Shown: positions 16,985-27,132 of the stretch, piece after piece
How the letters are laid out: each line of letters opens with the position of its first letter
Position numbering within the stretch: position 1 is the stretch's first letter
Origin: Maridesulfovibrio bastinii DSM 16055
GTDB taxonomy: Bacteria > Desulfobacterota > Desulfovibrionia > Desulfovibrionales > Desulfovibrionaceae
Length of the DNA stretch: 64,000 nucleotides
Reading direction: 5' to 3'
Assembly: GCF_000429985.1 (NCBI RefSeq)
Contig: NZ_KE387014.1
Location: forward strand, 139,524-203,523
Translations under genes and position numbers: made by a program
The notes under the pieces: generated by a model
Database searches by the model: none
What the model was told of the DNA's origin: nothing
What the model saw: only the letters and a program-made list of their open reading frames with translations

Positions 16985-17567
16985 ACGGCAAACAAGAGAC
17001 AGAGGTGAATGAGCAACCAAAACTATGGTGCAACAATATAAGGACACACAAGGTTATCCCGATTTGTGCGATGAACACAGTTTCAATTTCAATAGATGCA
17101 AAGATATTTACAACCATGTAAATAGAATATTCTTCCCTATATCATCCCCCCCTGCTTTTCAACGATATTCCACAATAATCATATTTTTTTATTCTTTAAA
17201 TCAGAACAAAGCTTTTTATAATTTTGCCGACAGCCGGAAAAAATAAAGCAGAAAAAATCCATTTATCAGCCATAAATGCCGACTAATTTGTAAAACAGAT
17301 TTAATATAAACTTTTTAATAGTGTTTACTTTATGTTATTACATAACTAATTAAATAACATATTAATGTAATGAGAGAATTCAATTTTTGTATGCTGAATA
17401 AATCTATACTTATTTTCAATTTAGAGACCTTTTGAATATCTTTTTTACTGATCTTACTATCATTTTTACACTGTTTCTTGATTTTAAAATTCTACAGGAA
17501 TATAAAACAGAACAGATGTAAAAAAATCAGGCAATACATCAACCATTTAACAGAGGAGATCTTTTCC

Positions 17568-19004
17568 ATGAAAACATACCAGCAATATATAGATGGTAAA
17601 TTTTGTGAATCACATTCCAAGGATATTATCGAAGTTGAAAATCCTTATACCGGAGAAATCATAGCCCACGCTCCTAACGGTGATGTGGAAGATGCGGAAA
17701 AGGCTCTTGAAGCAGCAGAAAAAGCCCAGCCTTCATGGGCAGCCCTTCCTGTTGCCGAACGCGCAGGATATCTTAAGAAAATGGCCCAGGCCATCAGAGA
17801 CAACCGGAAAATGCTGGCTGACACGCTGACTGAAGAGCAGGCTAAAGTTTCAGGTCTGGCTCAGGTTGAAATTGATGTTACCGCTGAATATTTTGATTAT
17901 TATGCCGGCTGGGCCAGAAAATATGAAGGTGAAGTAATTCAGAGCGACCGCCCCAAAGAAAATATTCTGCTCTACAGGCAGCCCATCGGAGTAATCGTTG
18001 GAATCTGCCCGTGGAACTTCCCGTTCTTTGTTATGGCTAGAAAAGTTGCTCCTTCCCTTTTGACCGGAAGCTCAATTGTTTTAAAACCAAGCAGTGATAC
18101 CCCTAACACCACTTTCGAGTTTGCAAAACTTGTCGACCAGCTGGGACTTCCCGGTGGTGTGGCAAACTTTGTATCAGGCAGAGGCTCAACCCTCGGCTCC
18201 GCTCTGGTAAAAAGTCCTAAAACCGGCATGGTCACACTGACAGGAAGTGTTGAAGCCGGACAAAGAATTATCGCTGATTCAGCTCCCAACATAACAAAAA
18301 CATCCCTTGAACTTGGTGGCAAGGCTCCCTGCATTGTCTGCAAAGACGCTGATCTTGATCTTGCAGTAAAGGCTATTGTGGCTTCCAGAGTTATCTTCAG
18401 CGGCCAGGTCTGCAACTGCGCGGAAAGAGTTTATGTTGAATCCGCTGTAGCAGATGAATTTATGGCAAAACTGACTAAAGCCATGTCCGAAGTTACTTAT
18501 GGTGATCCTTTTAAAGACCCGAACCCGGATATGAGTACTCAGGTCAATAAAGGACAGCTTGAAAAAATTGAAGCCATGGTGGCAAAAGCAAAAACTGAAG
18601 GAGCCGAAGTTCTGGTCGGCGGTGAACGCCCTGCTGAAATGAAAACCGGATACTTCTACAAACCGACACTGCTTGGTAATTGCAGTCAGGATATGGAAAT
18701 AATCCGTAAAGAAATATTCGGACCGGTACTCCCTGTGGTAACAGTCTCCGACTTTGACGAAGCTCTGGCCCTGTCTAACGATTGTGAATACGGACTCACA
18801 TCCTCAGTTTTCACAACATCGATTGAGAAAATGATGCGCGCCATCAATGAACTCAAATTCGGTGAAACTTATGTCAACCGCGAACATTTTGAAGCCATGC
18901 AGGGATTCCATGCAGGCTGGAGAAAATCCGGTATCGGCGGAGCAGACGGCAAGCATGGTCTTTATGAATATTTGCAGACTCATGTTGCTTATATTCAATA
19001 CTAA
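17568..19004 (+). CDS. aldA: Lactaldehyde / glycolaldehyde dehydrogenase
   Basis: A 478-residue aldehyde dehydrogenase that reads almost block by block like E. coli AldA, which oxidises L-lactaldehyde to lactate and glycolaldehyde to glycolate with NAD. Shared landmarks are YEGEIIQSDRP-like text, PWNFPFFVMARK, LELGGKAP with the catalytic glutamate, the nucleophile in SGQVCNCAERVYV, KFGETYVNREHFEAMQGFHA and HGLYEYLQT near the end. The length equals the E. coli protein within a residue. The ATG at 17568 has AGAGGAG 9 bases upstream. Its product would suit the FAD/Fe-S hydroxyacid dehydrogenase of the divergent operon, suggesting one pathway. Confidence 0.9.
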   Translation: MKTYQQYIDGKFCESHSKDIIEVENPYTGEIIAHAPNGDVEDAEKALEAAEKAQPSWAALPVAERAGYLKKMAQAIRDNRKMLADTLTEEQAKVSGLAQVEIDVTAEYFDYYAGWARKYEGEVIQSDRPKENILLYRQPIGVIVGICPWNFPFFVMARKVAPSLLTGSSIVLKPSSDTPNTTFEFAKLVDQLGLPGGVANFVSGRGSTLGSALVKSPKTGMVTLTGSVEAGQRIIADSAPNITKTSLELGGKAPCIVCKDADLDLAVKAIVASRVIFSGQVCNCAERVYVESAVADEFMAKLTKAMSEVTYGDPFKDPNPDMSTQVNKGQLEKIEAMVAKAKTEGAEVLVGGERPAEMKTGYFYKPTLLGNCSQDMEIIRKEIFGPVLPVVTVSDFDEALALSNDCEYGLTSSVFTTSIEKMMRAINELKFGETYVNREHFEAMQGFHAGWRKSGIGGADGKHGLYEYLQTHVAYIQY

Positions 19005-19077
19005 AGTAAAAAGTCACACCATCTGTCAGTTGAAGCGAACTACTTGATTCAACAGGCAAATATGCACTCAAATATAA

Positions 19078-19118
19078 AAAGACCTGCTACGGGTAAAATC
19101 CGCAGCAGGTCTTTTTTA
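19078..19118 (+). terminator. Hairpin terminator after aldA
   Basis: Stem AAAGACCTGCT / AGCAGGTCTTT with a 15-base loop, followed by a T-run. Confidence 0.9.
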
Positions 19119-19347
19119 TAATTTTAATTACATATCCAGAACATGCAGCATCATATCCGACACCTTTTTAGTAAGCTTTTTTAAAAAGGAGAGGACATAC
19201 AAGCTGAAAAATGTTAGCTTCCAAATAACTTTTCAAGATAATTTTTTATTTTTTAGTTCTTTTTACACAGTAAGTTAAATCACTTTAAGTAGTACTTATA
19301 AGACTTCAACAGCAGCACCTTTTCAAGCATGGTCGGGGGTACAGCCT
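19119..19347. other. AT-rich upstream region of the first FIST-like cassette
   Basis: No gene. The stretch is AT-rich and ends with a GGGGG ribosome site before the 77-residue gene; the promoter presumably lies here. Confidence 0.5.
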
Positions 19348-19581
19348 ATGGGAATTCCTTCAGTAGAAGATCTGAAATGGCAGCAAATAGTGACAGGGGA
19401 AAAAACATACTCCCTTAAATTTTTAGCAGCCAAAATTATGTTGGGGCGTTTAATCCGCAGTATAAAAGAAGACAACTCACCGCAAAAAATATCAGACGCA
19501 GTAGAAGAACTATATACACTTTATCTAAGAAATGCTGACAATGCTTCGGCAAGAGCAGATATTAAAACTATTTTCAGCTAG
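19348..19581 (+). CDS. Small helical protein, cassette copy 1
   Basis: A 77-residue protein of unknown function with no signal peptide. It is predicted mostly helical, with a hydrophobic/basic middle (SLKFLAAKIMLGRLIRSI) and a C-terminal helix ending in DIKTIF. It lies 8 bases before the FIST-like gene. A paralogue with the same spacing is at 38379-38606, sharing the P-K-W/L-K-W start, KFLA.KI, the AVEELY / AVDELH core, NAD and DIK.IF. Constant pairing with the larger gene suggests that the two proteins bind each other. Confidence 0.75.
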   Translation: MGIPSVEDLKWQQIVTGEKTYSLKFLAAKIMLGRLIRSIKEDNSPQKISDAVEELYTLYLRNADNASARADIKTIFS

Positions 19582-19589
19582 GAGGAATA

Positions 19590-20582
19590 ATGCAGCAGCA
19601 ACTGATGAACATCAATGAAGCCGCTGAGCAAATTTCAGCAGGAAAGACTCTGCTTCTTGCCGGTGATGAAAGCCTCTTCAAACAACTCCCGCAGGGAAAA
19701 TGGATCGGCGGGTCAATACCTTATTTCATCTCCAGAGAAGAAGGTGGAATTTCATCCAAGGATAAACTTTTTGTAACTGATATTTCTGAAATAGCGGAAG
19801 AGATTAACATCAGGAGCTATGATTCAAAATCAATTGATGATGTCTATACCGATGCCGGTACAGGTGGAATCAGCTTCATAATTATCCCGGCGTCCAGCTC
19901 AACGCATATATCCTTTGCCTTAAACGCCCCGAATTTCAATAATTTCGGATCACAACCGCTCGTAGGCTGGATTTCAGGTGTTTTACTGGAAGATATCGAC
20001 AAAATTAAACCCAAGGTTTTCAACGGGGAAACTGGTGAAGAATTCGAAGACGAAGCTCTGGTTATGCACGTTGATATGGTGAAAGGTAAAAGTGTTGACG
20101 TTGGAATAATCAACCTCTTTGAGCAAGGTTCAGAGGACACCCTGACCTTTGAGGAAAAATCTTTTTCAACTCAGGATGTTTTTGTAAACGGCAAAAGGGT
20201 TAACTACGCAAATTATATCAGCAAAAAGAATCTTGATATCAAACTTCCCCTTGTGGCTGATTATTACGGAGCGCGCGTCAACATAAGCTTTCAACATGCC
20301 TCAAGTAATGACGGAGTTGCTTTTTATGCCCCTGTATTTTCAGGAATTGAGTACAAACATGCAAAACCTGTTGATGATTATGCAGCAGAATTTGTCCGGC
20401 AGATCAAAGAAAATGAAGTTGATGGAAAAACAATTCTGTTTTCATGCAACTGCATATTAAATTATTTGTACTCTGATCTTGCTGGAAAACAGACCGAACC
20501 TTTTGTAGGCCCGCTCACTTTCGGAGAAATTGCCTATCAGCTTTTAAACCAGACCCTTGTCTATGTGGATATAGAGGACTGA
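19590..20582 (+). CDS. FIST-like protein, cassette copy 1
   Basis: A 330-residue soluble protein. The C-terminus (FSCNCILNYLY then GPLTFGEIAYQLLNQTLVYV) resembles the end of FIST-C sensory domains, which bind small ligands and are often joined to signalling proteins. The N-terminus has GKWIGGSIPYFIS and a hydrophobic SFIIIPASS segment. No enzyme motif is seen. Roughly 60% of residues in the first ~185 are shared with the second copy at 38615. AGGAGG precedes the ATG. The assignment to FIST is by eye and uncertain; a domain of unknown function restricted to related bacteria is the alternative. Confidence 0.72.
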   Translation: MQQQLMNINEAAEQISAGKTLLLAGDESLFKQLPQGKWIGGSIPYFISREEGGISSKDKLFVTDISEIAEEINIRSYDSKSIDDVYTDAGTGGISFIIIPASSSTHISFALNAPNFNNFGSQPLVGWISGVLLEDIDKIKPKVFNGETGEEFEDEALVMHVDMVKGKSVDVGIINLFEQGSEDTLTFEEKSFSTQDVFVNGKRVNYANYISKKNLDIKLPLVADYYGARVNISFQHASSNDGVAFYAPVFSGIEYKHAKPVDDYAAEFVRQIKENEVDGKTILFSCNCILNYLYSDLAGKQTEPFVGPLTFGEIAYQLLNQTLVYVDIED

Positions 20583-20599
20583 TGACTCCAAGAATACGT

Positions 20600-20633
20600 A
20601 AAACGGCCTGAATAATAAATATTCAGGCCGTTT
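20600..20633. terminator. Terminator between FIST-like gene and ureG
   Basis: A near-perfect long stem with core ACGGCCTGAATA / TATTCAGGCCGT between two convergent genes; T-rich on the right side. Confidence 0.85.
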
Positions 20634-20657
20634 ATAAATTTTATATAGACTAAAGCG

Positions 20658-21266
20658 CTAACTTCCAAGCATGCCCTCATCTTTAATAAAGGCGATAATT
20701 TCGGAAAGCCCTTCTTTCTTTTTCATATTTGCAAAGACATAAGGTTTGTCCCCGCGCTGAGCCCGGGCATCCTTATCCATAACCTCAAGCGAAGCTCCGA
20801 CCATAGGGGCCAGATCAGTTTTATTTATTACCAGCAGATCGCTTTTGGTTATACCGGGGCCACCTTTTCTGGGAATTTTATCCCCGGCGGAAACATCAAT
20901 AACATAAATGGCTAAATCAGCCAGTTCCGGGCTGAAAGAAGCACTGAGGTTATCACCTCCAGACTCAACCATCACCAGATCAAGATCAGGAAAAGCGGCG
21001 CACAATTCATCCACCGCAATCAGGTTGGCTGAGGCATCCTCACGTATGGCAGTATGGGGACATCCCCCGGTTTCAACACCTTTGATCCTTTCAGGAGGAA
21101 GAGCCGCACGTCTTGTTAAAAATTCAGCATCTTCACGGGTGTATATATCATTTGTAACTACTGCTATTTCATAATCATTGCGCAGGGCGTGGCACAACTG
21201 TTCGATAAGAGCCGTTTTGCCGGAACCGACAGGACCACCAATTCCAACGCGTAATGCCTGTGGCAT
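20658..21266 (-). CDS. ureG: Urease accessory GTPase UreG
   Basis: A 202-residue SIMIBI GTPase that powers nickel delivery to apo-urease. It has a P-loop GGPVGSGKT near residue 9, the CPH metal motif in [15 protein letters not shown], the switch [10 protein letters not shown], and NKTDLA for guanine recognition. There is no histidine-rich N-terminal tail, so nickel storage is left to UreE or elsewhere. It is the last gene of the urt-ure locus, 23 bases after ureF, with GGAGA before the ATG. Confidence 0.95.
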   Translation of the reverse strand: MPQALRVGIGGPVGSGKTALIEQLCHALRNDYEIAVVTNDIYTREDAEFLTRRAALPPERIKGVETGGCPHTAIREDASANLIAVDELCAAFPDLDLVMVESGGDNLSASFSPELADLAIYVIDVSAGDKIPRKGGPGITKSDLLVINKTDLAPMVGASLEVMDKDARAQRGDKPYVFANMKKKEGLSEIIAFIKDEGMLGS

Positions 21267-21289
21267 AAAATTCTCCTTTGAAAAATTGA

Positions 21290-21961
21290 TCAGGACCGAA
21301 AAAGTCTGGTTCGCTGACTTTCATGCAATGCCGAAGCCATGACCTGCCCGAATGAGGTTCCGCCGATTTCAGAGTCTTCAAGCTCAAGACCAGAGCGGAC
21401 ACATACCGGAATTGTTTCAACAGCGGATGATAGTATCCGCTGCCCTGCGGTCTGTCCCAACGGAACAGATTTAATTGCCGCAGCTACTCGATTTTCCATC
21501 CAGCTCCAGAGATAGGCGGAACATAATTCAGCAATATCGATATTCCAACGGCTACCTGCAAGGGCTAGCATATTGCAATATGTTCTGCGAGGATGCCTTA
21601 TCCACTTTACAGCATCTGTAATTTCAAGATCATTTAAAAGCTTCGCCAAAGCTCCGGCAGTCTGTAACTCTTCCAGTCTCAGCTCGCAGGTTTCCCTTGA
21701 AGCATAGAGAAATGCCGACCACTTTTCTACAGCTTCGTGATTCCCTTCATTCCATGCTTCATGCAGCCTTTTCAAAATCGGAACATCAAGACCGGCAAGT
21801 GTCGTTTCCATTAGCCCGGAAACCCAGTCGGCGATCAGGCTTTCATTATCAAGTCCATTCTCAACCGCCCACTCCATACCCTGTGAATAAGCAAAACCGC
21901 CAACGGGCAGAGCCGGGCTGGCAAGCTGCATAAGCCTCAATAACTGCGGAGAGGAACTCAT
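21290..21961 (-). CDS. ureF: Urease accessory protein UreF
   Basis: A 223-residue all-helical UreF. The N-terminus [24 protein letters not shown] is the family signature, and the C-terminal [18 protein letters not shown] tail contacts UreG. UreF bridges UreD-bound apo-urease and UreG and gates the GTPase. It lies 22 bases after ureE and 23 before ureG in the same operon. Confidence 0.94.
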   Translation of the reverse strand: MSSSPQLLRLMQLASPALPVGGFAYSQGMEWAVENGLDNESLIADWVSGLMETTLAGLDVPILKRLHEAWNEGNHEAVEKWSAFLYASRETCELRLEELQTAGALAKLLNDLEITDAVKWIRHPRRTYCNMLALAGSRWNIDIAELCSAYLWSWMENRVAAAIKSVPLGQTAGQRILSSAVETIPVCVRSGLELEDSEIGGTSFGQVMASALHESQRTRLFRS

Positions 21962-21983
21962 AATATATTCTCTTTAATTCTTT

Positions 21984-22430
21984 TTACCATGCAACCTTAA
22001 TTTCCGGCAGATGATAAGCACCGGATTCAGGATGAAAAGCCTCTTCGGTCAATTCGATTGTATAGCCCATGCCCCGCAGCATTTCATCCACAACAGGATC
22101 AAACTTATAGCAGACCCTGTTATTATCTATCTGGAGCGGAACATGTCTGTTACCCAGATGAAAGCATATTTTCGCCATTTGCAGATGATCTGAAAATTTC
22201 ACCTGAGAGAGCTGCTCTTTTTTAGCAATAATTCTAACCGTCAGCCCTTCTTCACAACCAAGAAAGTCATTATCTTTCAGAACTGTTCCGCGCGGCAGAA
22301 ACAATCCGGCCTCTTCACCGGAATCAAACCGGACTTTCTGTCTGGACCTGTTGCGGTAGGCATAAGGCAATGTCAGCAGAAAGTCCGGTCTATCAACCGG
22401 AGTTGCAAGAACTCTGGTAAACTTCAGCAT
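21984..22430 (-). CDS. ureE: Urease nickel chaperone UreE
   Basis: A 148-residue UreE with an N-terminal peptide-binding-like domain (RSRQKVRFDSGEEAGLFLPRG) and a C-terminal metal domain containing HLGNRHVPLQ, the conserved nickel histidine region. The histidine-rich tail of the Klebsiella type is missing: the protein ends HLPEIKVAW. It therefore acts as a nickel carrier rather than a store. It starts 3 bases after the ureC stop. Confidence 0.93.
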   Translation of the reverse strand: MLKFTRVLATPVDRPDFLLTLPYAYRNRSRQKVRFDSGEEAGLFLPRGTVLKDNDFLGCEEGLTVRIIAKKEQLSQVKFSDHLQMAKICFHLGNRHVPLQIDNNRVCYKFDPVVDEMLRGMGYTIELTEEAFHPESGAYHLPEIKVAW

Positions 22431-22433
22431 AAT

Positions 22434-24137
22434 TTAGAACAGGAAGTACTTCTGAGCCAGTGGCAGAACTTCAGCAGGTTCGCAGACCAGCAGTTCACCA
22501 TCTACACGCACTTCATAAGTCTGAGGATCAACCTCTATTCTGGGTGCAAGACTATTGAGCACCATATCCTTTTTACGGACAGTTCTGGTTCCTGAAACAG
22601 GAAGAACATCCCTTTTAAGAGCATACTTTTCTCCAATACCGGCTTTAAAAGCCGCATCGGAAACAAAAGTTACCGAAGTACGGTTCACAGCTGAACCGAA
22701 AGCTCCGAACATGGGACGGTAATGTACCGGTTCCGGAGTCGGTATGGAGGCATTGGGGTCGCCCATAGGGGCCGCAGCAATAACTCCGCCTTTGATAATC
22801 ATATCCGGCTTGACCCCGAAGAATGCAGGATTCCAGAGCACGATGTCTGCCATTTTACCTTTTTCAAGGGAACCGACTTCAGTAGACATACCGTGGGCAA
22901 TTGCCGGATTTATTGTATATTTGGCAATATAGCGTTTGGCTCTAAAGTTATCGTTACGTGATGAATCTTCCGGCAAAGCTCCCCTTTGAACTTTCATCTT
23001 GTGCGCTGTCTGCCATGTCCTGATTATAACTTCACCCACGCGGCCCATAGCCTGAGAATCTGATGCAATCATGGAAAAAGCGCCAAGATCGTGCATAATA
23101 TCTTCAGCAGCTATTGTCTCTCTGCGAATACGCGATTCAGCAAAAGCCACGTCTTCCGGAATGGAAGGATCAAGGTGGTGGCAGACCATCAGCATATCGA
23201 GGTGCTCATCAACTGTATTTACAGTATACGGACGGGTTGGGTTAGTTGATGACGGCAGCACATTCTGGGCTCCTGCGGCCTTTATAATATCAGGCGCGTG
23301 TCCGCCACCGGCCCCCTCAGTATGGTAGGCATGAATAGTGCGATCTTTAAAAGCCGCAATGGTGCTTTCAACAAAGCCTGATTCATTAAGGGTGTCAGTA
23401 TGTATGGCGACCTGAACATCATACTTTTCAGCAACATTCAGGCAGTTATCGATAGCTGAAGGAGTTGTACCCCAGTCTTCATGGAGCTTAAGCCCCATTG
23501 CTCCTGCTTCAAGCTGTTCTTCAAGCGAGGCGGGAAGCGAGGCATTACCCTTGCCGAGCCAGCCGAAATTCATAGGCATACTCTCGGAAGCTTCAAGCAT
23601 CCGCCTGATATTCCACGGACCGGGAGTACAGGTTGTGGCATTGGTTCCGGCAGCCGGGCCTGTGCCTCCACCAATCATAGTGGTGATACCGGACATAAGG
23701 GCTGTTTCGACCTGCTGCGGACAAATGAAATGGATATGGGCGTCAATTCCGCCAGCCGTGGCAATAAGACCTTCACCGGCTATGGCTTCAGTTCCGGGTC
23801 CGACCACAATGTCTACTCCGGGCTGGGTTTCTGGATTACCCGCTTTACCGATAGCATGAATACGCCCGTTTTTGATACCTATATCAGCTTTAACAATTCC
23901 CCAGTAATCAAGGATCAGAGCATTTGTTATGACACAGTCAACAGCAACATCATTTGCAGCCTGCGACTGCCCCATTCCGTCACGAAGGACTTTGCCTCCG
24001 CCGAACTTGACTTCTTCACCATAGATGGCTTTGTCTTCTTCTACTTCAATAATAAGATCAGTATCGCCAAGACGAACCCGGTCGCCCTTTGTGGGACCGA
24101 ACATATCGCCGTATGCTTTTCTGGAAATTTTAGCCAT
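22434..24137 (-). CDS. ureC: Urease alpha subunit
   Basis: The 567-residue catalytic subunit, which hydrolyses urea to ammonia and carbamate at a di-nickel site. Visible active-site parts are HIHFICPQQ (two nickel histidines), the carbamylated lysine in [21 protein letters not shown], the mobile flap region around MVCHHLD, and [11 protein letters not shown]. The length is typical. The start at 24137 ([19 protein letters not shown]) has GGGGA 5 bases upstream; the 18-residue upstream extension is not conserved in the family. Confidence 0.97.
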   Translation of the reverse strand: MAKISRKAYGDMFGPTKGDRVRLGDTDLIIEVEEDKAIYGEEVKFGGGKVLRDGMGQSQAANDVAVDCVITNALILDYWGIVKADIGIKNGRIHAIGKAGNPETQPGVDIVVGPGTEAIAGEGLIATAGGIDAHIHFICPQQVETALMSGITTMIGGGTGPAAGTNATTCTPGPWNIRRMLEASESMPMNFGWLGKGNASLPASLEEQLEAGAMGLKLHEDWGTTPSAIDNCLNVAEKYDVQVAIHTDTLNESGFVESTIAAFKDRTIHAYHTEGAGGGHAPDIIKAAGAQNVLPSSTNPTRPYTVNTVDEHLDMLMVCHHLDPSIPEDVAFAESRIRRETIAAEDIMHDLGAFSMIASDSQAMGRVGEVIIRTWQTAHKMKVQRGALPEDSSRNDNFRAKRYIAKYTINPAIAHGMSTEVGSLEKGKMADIVLWNPAFFGVKPDMIIKGGVIAAAPMGDPNASIPTPEPVHYRPMFGAFGSAVNRTSVTFVSDAAFKAGIGEKYALKRDVLPVSGTRTVRKKDMVLNSLAPRIEVDPQTYEVRVDGELLVCEPAEVLPLAQKYFLF

Positions 24138-24147
24138 GCCGTCCCCC

Positions 24148-24468
24148 TTAATCCAATTTGCCTGAAATTTTGGCGTTAAAGCCATGCACAATACGTTTAC
24201 CGCTCAAAGCGACAAGCTCAACTTCGCGCACCTGCCCCGGCTCAAAGCGGACAGCAGTTCCGGCAGGAATATTGAGCCTGAAACCTCTTGCGGCAGCACG
24301 GTCAAAATCAAGCTTAGAATTGACTTCATAGAAATGATAATGAGAGCCGACCTGCACCGGACGGTCTCCGGTATTGCTGACTTCAACCTTGACGGTCTCA
24401 CGTCCTGCATTGAGTTCTATTTCACCGTCTTCGTAAAAAATTTCTCCCGGTATCATAACTCGCCTCAC
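24148..24468 (-). CDS. ureB: Urease beta subunit
   Basis: A 106-residue UreB, a structural subunit: [16 protein letters not shown], then [11 protein letters not shown] and [14 protein letters not shown], all family landmarks. It is a separate polypeptide, so the urease is the three-subunit bacterial type. Its ATG overlaps the ureA stop by 4 bases (translational coupling). Confidence 0.95.
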   Translation of the reverse strand: MRRVMIPGEIFYEDGEIELNAGRETVKVEVSNTGDRPVQVGSHYHFYEVNSKLDFDRAAARGFRLNIPAGTAVRFEPGQVREVELVALSGKRIVHGFNAKISGKLD

Positions 24469-24767
24469 TGAATGGGATTGTGAACGGTTACCAGCTTGGT
24501 GCCGTCCGGAAAAGTTGCTTCAACCTGAACTTCATGAACCATTTCAGGAATTCCTTCCATCACATCATCACGAGTGAGCAGAGTTGTTCCATAGTCCATC
24601 AGCTCAGCCACAGTCCGACCTTCCCTCGCTCCTTCGAGCAGAGCGGAAGCTATGTAGGCAATGGATTCCGGATAATTGAGTTTAAGCCCCTTTTCCTTAC
24701 GCTGGGTAGCCAGCATACCGGCGCAGAAAATAAGCAGCTTGTCTTTTTCTTTAGATGAAAGTTTCAT
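24465..24767 (-). CDS. ureA: Urease gamma subunit
   Basis: A 100-residue Ure[31 protein letters not shown] and [20 protein letters not shown] are diagnostic. It lies 18 bases after ureD and overlaps ureB by 4 bases. Confidence 0.95.
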   Translation of the reverse strand: MKLSSKEKDKLLIFCAGMLATQRKEKGLKLNYPESIAYIASALLEGAREGRTVAELMDYGTTLLTRDDVMEGIPEMVHEVQVEATFPDGTKLVTVHNPIQ

Positions 24768-24785
24768 ACAGACACTCCTTAGTGG

Positions 24786-25643
24786 CTATGTATTCCAGAT
24801 TCTGGGAGGACAACCGGCCCGCCCTGATTGTTTATGGCGCATCACGTTCCACGCTTCGGTCAGAAGGTCTCTTACTCTAAAAGCAGAATGCCCTATGGCG
24901 CGACATATTGTCAGCCCGTCCATAGCTGTCAGAGCAACTTCCCCGTTTCCGGCTTCGCTTTTAAAAAACGTGCGAAGCTTATCCAGTTCATCCTTATCTT
25001 CAAATGTTCCGACAAGAGTTCCAAAAACAGTATTACCTGATAGCCCCCATTGCTGATCAAGCATTGCTGATCCACCAGAATATGTTCCCCTCTCCATGAA
25101 GACAGGTTCACCATCCCGGAAAACTTCCATGGTCTGGATAAATTTTCCTTCAGTAAACAAAGAACCGGAAGCAGGCAGACCAAGGCAGATAATCTCCCAC
25201 CCGAAAAAAGCGGCATCCCCTTCCAGATTTACTCTGGTGGCAAGACGTGCCTCTGATCCCGGATAAACTATTGTTTCAAGGGGCAGCCAGTCCAGAGCAC
25301 CACCCGACTCAACAGACAACTCCTGTATCTGACTCGCAGCTGTTGCCGCAGTTCGATAAAATTTCCCGGCGGATGGAGTCGTTATCAGAGCATGGGCTCC
25401 GCTTCTTACGGTCACATCATAATGCAGACTATCCCCCCCGACGATACCGCCCGGAGGGTGCAGGGCATAAACATGACAGACTTCTTCACCTTCAGGATAA
25501 AACGGACGCTGGATAGCCAGAGGACCGAAATGCCGCCGTGCAGATATAATGGTTTTACTGCCTGCCGGAGAAAACTCCAGCTCAAGCTCCCCCTTCCAAC
25601 CGTTATCGCCTGATAGAGAAGATGTACTTTCCAATTTAATCAT
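24786..25643 (-). CDS. ureD: Urease accessory protein UreD (UreH)
   Basis: A 285-residue UreD scaffold that binds apo-urease and channels nickel from UreG/UreF. It shows FYPEGEEVCHVYALHPPGGIVGGDSL and ITTPSAGKFYRT, both strongly conserved. Its start overlaps the urtE stop by 4 bases, so the transport and enzyme genes are physically fused into one locus. Confidence 0.93.
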   Translation of the reverse strand: MIKLESTSSLSGDNGWKGELELEFSPAGSKTIISARRHFGPLAIQRPFYPEGEEVCHVYALHPPGGIVGGDSLHYDVTVRSGAHALITTPSAGKFYRTAATAASQIQELSVESGGALDWLPLETIVYPGSEARLATRVNLEGDAAFFGWEIICLGLPASGSLFTEGKFIQTMEVFRDGEPVFMERGTYSGGSAMLDQQWGLSGNTVFGTLVGTFEDKDELDKLRTFFKSEAGNGEVALTAMDGLTICRAIGHSAFRVRDLLTEAWNVMRHKQSGRAGCPPRIWNT

Positions 25644-26335
25644 ACTGTCAGATATTCGCTAACCAGAGAATCATCAAGCTCATCCATAGCTCCATCGGCA
25701 ACAATATGACCTCTGTCCATCAGCAGAAAACTCCGCCCGACCATTCTCGCAAATTTAAGTTTCTGCTCAACAAGCAGTATGGTTAAGCCAAGCTCTTCAT
25801 TAAGTCTGATCAGGATATCACCAATCATCTGCACAATATTCGGCTGAATACCTTCAGTTGGTTCATCAAGGATGAGCATTTTAGGATCGCATGCGAGAGC
25901 ACGGCCTATGGCAAGCTGCTGTTGCTGCCCACCGGACAAATCCCCGCCCTTGCGGTGCAGCATTTCTTTAAGAACCGGGAAGAAATCATAAATTTCTTCA
26001 GGAATAGTTTTAAGCCCGTCCCTTCTCCCGGTCAGCCCCACTGTTAAATTTTCTTCCACAGTAAGCCCCGGAAAAATTTCACGTCCCTGAGGGACATAAC
26101 CTATACCACGGCGGGCTCTTATCGCAGCGGGAAGCGGAGCCAGATTTTCTCCTTCGAAAATAATTTTTCCATTCTTAATCGGCAAAAGGCCCATAGCGGC
26201 TTTAAGCAGTGTGGTCTTGCCAACACCATTGCGACCCATGAGGCAGACACTGGAACCGGGTTCTATTTTAAAACCAACATCCCAAAGGGTATGACTGCTT
26301 CTGTAGTACTGATCCAATCCACTTATTTCGAACAT
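25640..26335 (-). CDS. urtE: Urea ABC transporter ATPase UrtE
   Basis: A 231-residue LivF-type ATPase: Walker A GRNGVGKTTL, signature LSGGQQQQLAIGRAL, Walker B LILDEPTEGIQPNIV. The phrase TEGIQPNIV is typical of UrtE rather than LivF. The start at 26335 (MFEISGLDQYY) lies one base after urtD; the frame extends to 26419 inside urtD but without family similarity. It powers urea uptake together with UrtD. Confidence 0.93.
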   Translation of the reverse strand: MFEISGLDQYYRSSHTLWDVGFKIEPGSSVCLMGRNGVGKTTLLKAAMGLLPIKNGKIIFEGENLAPLPAAIRARRGIGYVPQGREIFPGLTVEENLTVGLTGRRDGLKTIPEEIYDFFPVLKEMLHRKGGDLSGGQQQQLAIGRALACDPKMLILDEPTEGIQPNIVQMIGDILIRLNEELGLTILLVEQKLKFARMVGRSFLLMDRGHIVADGAMDELDDSLVSEYLTV

Positions 26336-26336
26336 T

Positions 26337-27131
26337 TTAAACTCCCAGATAAACTTCCACAACTTTAGGATCGTTCTGGACAAAATCCATACTGCCCTCT
26401 GCCAGCACATGCCCTTCATGCAGAACGGTCACCCGCTCGGCTATGGCGCGTACAAACTCCATATCATGCTCAATGACAACAACAGTATGTTTACCTTTGA
26501 GGGAATTAAGAAGCTCAATGGAATTTTCCAGTTCCTGCGGGGTCATACCAGCAGCGGGCTCGTCAAGAAGAAGCAGCCTTGGAGACTGCATCAGCAGCAT
26601 GCCAATCTCAAGCCACTGCTTCTGTCCGTGTGAAAGCAGTCCGGCCTGCATATTTCCATTATCTTTTGCACCGATAATATTAAGGACTTCTTCAATACGG
26701 TCTTTCTGCTCCGCGCTAAGTTTCCAGAAAAGGCTGGGAAACAATCTTTTGTCAGCTTTCAGCGCAAGTTCCAGATTTTCAAACAAGGTCAACTGCTCAA
26801 AAACAGTGGGAGTCTGAAACTTTCGGCCTATACCGGCCCGGGCTACTTCATATTCATTAAGTTTGGTAAGTTCCAGGTCCGCTCCGAAAAAAACCGAGCC
26901 TTCATCCGGTCTTGTTTTACCGGTGATAATGTCCAGCATAGTTGTTTTGCCGGCTCCGTTTGGACCGATAATACAATGAAGGGAGCCGTCATTGATGGAT
27001 AATGACAGATCGTTAAGAGCCTTGAATCCGTCAAAACTTACGGTAACCCCGTTAACATAAAGAATAACACCGTGGGTTACATCTATATCAGTGGACACAG
27101 CCGTGTCCGAACATGTATTTTCAATTACCAT
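26337..27131 (-). CDS. urtD: Urea ABC transporter ATPase UrtD
   Basis: A 264-residue LivG-type ATPase: GPNGAGKTTMLDIITGKTRPDEG, LSHGQKQWLEIGMLL (the LSHGQ signature seen in UrtD), LLDEPAAGMT. The extra ~25 N-terminal residues before the ABC fold are usual in UrtD. It is one base from both neighbours. Confidence 0.93.
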   Translation of the reverse strand: MVIENTCSDTAVSTDIDVTHGVILYVNGVTVSFDGFKALNDLSLSINDGSLHCIIGPNGAGKTTMLDIITGKTRPDEGSVFFGADLELTKLNEYEVARAGIGRKFQTPTVFEQLTLFENLELALKADKRLFPSLFWKLSAEQKDRIEEVLNIIGAKDNGNMQAGLLSHGQKQWLEIGMLLMQSPRLLLLDEPAAGMTPQELENSIELLNSLKGKHTVVVIEHDMEFVRAIAERVTVLHEGHVLAEGSMDFVQNDPKVVEVYLGV

Positions 27132-27132
27132 A

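Larger units (their letters stand above)
16826..17567. other. Divergent control region between the YkvI operon and aldA
   Basis: 742 bases with no supported gene (a 73-codon frame at 17025 has no ribosome site). It holds two short perfect dyads listed separately and, at 17332-17360, ATGTTATT / AATAACAT arms 13 bases apart in an AT-rich stretch. Shared control of the two divergent units is likely. Confidence 0.55.
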
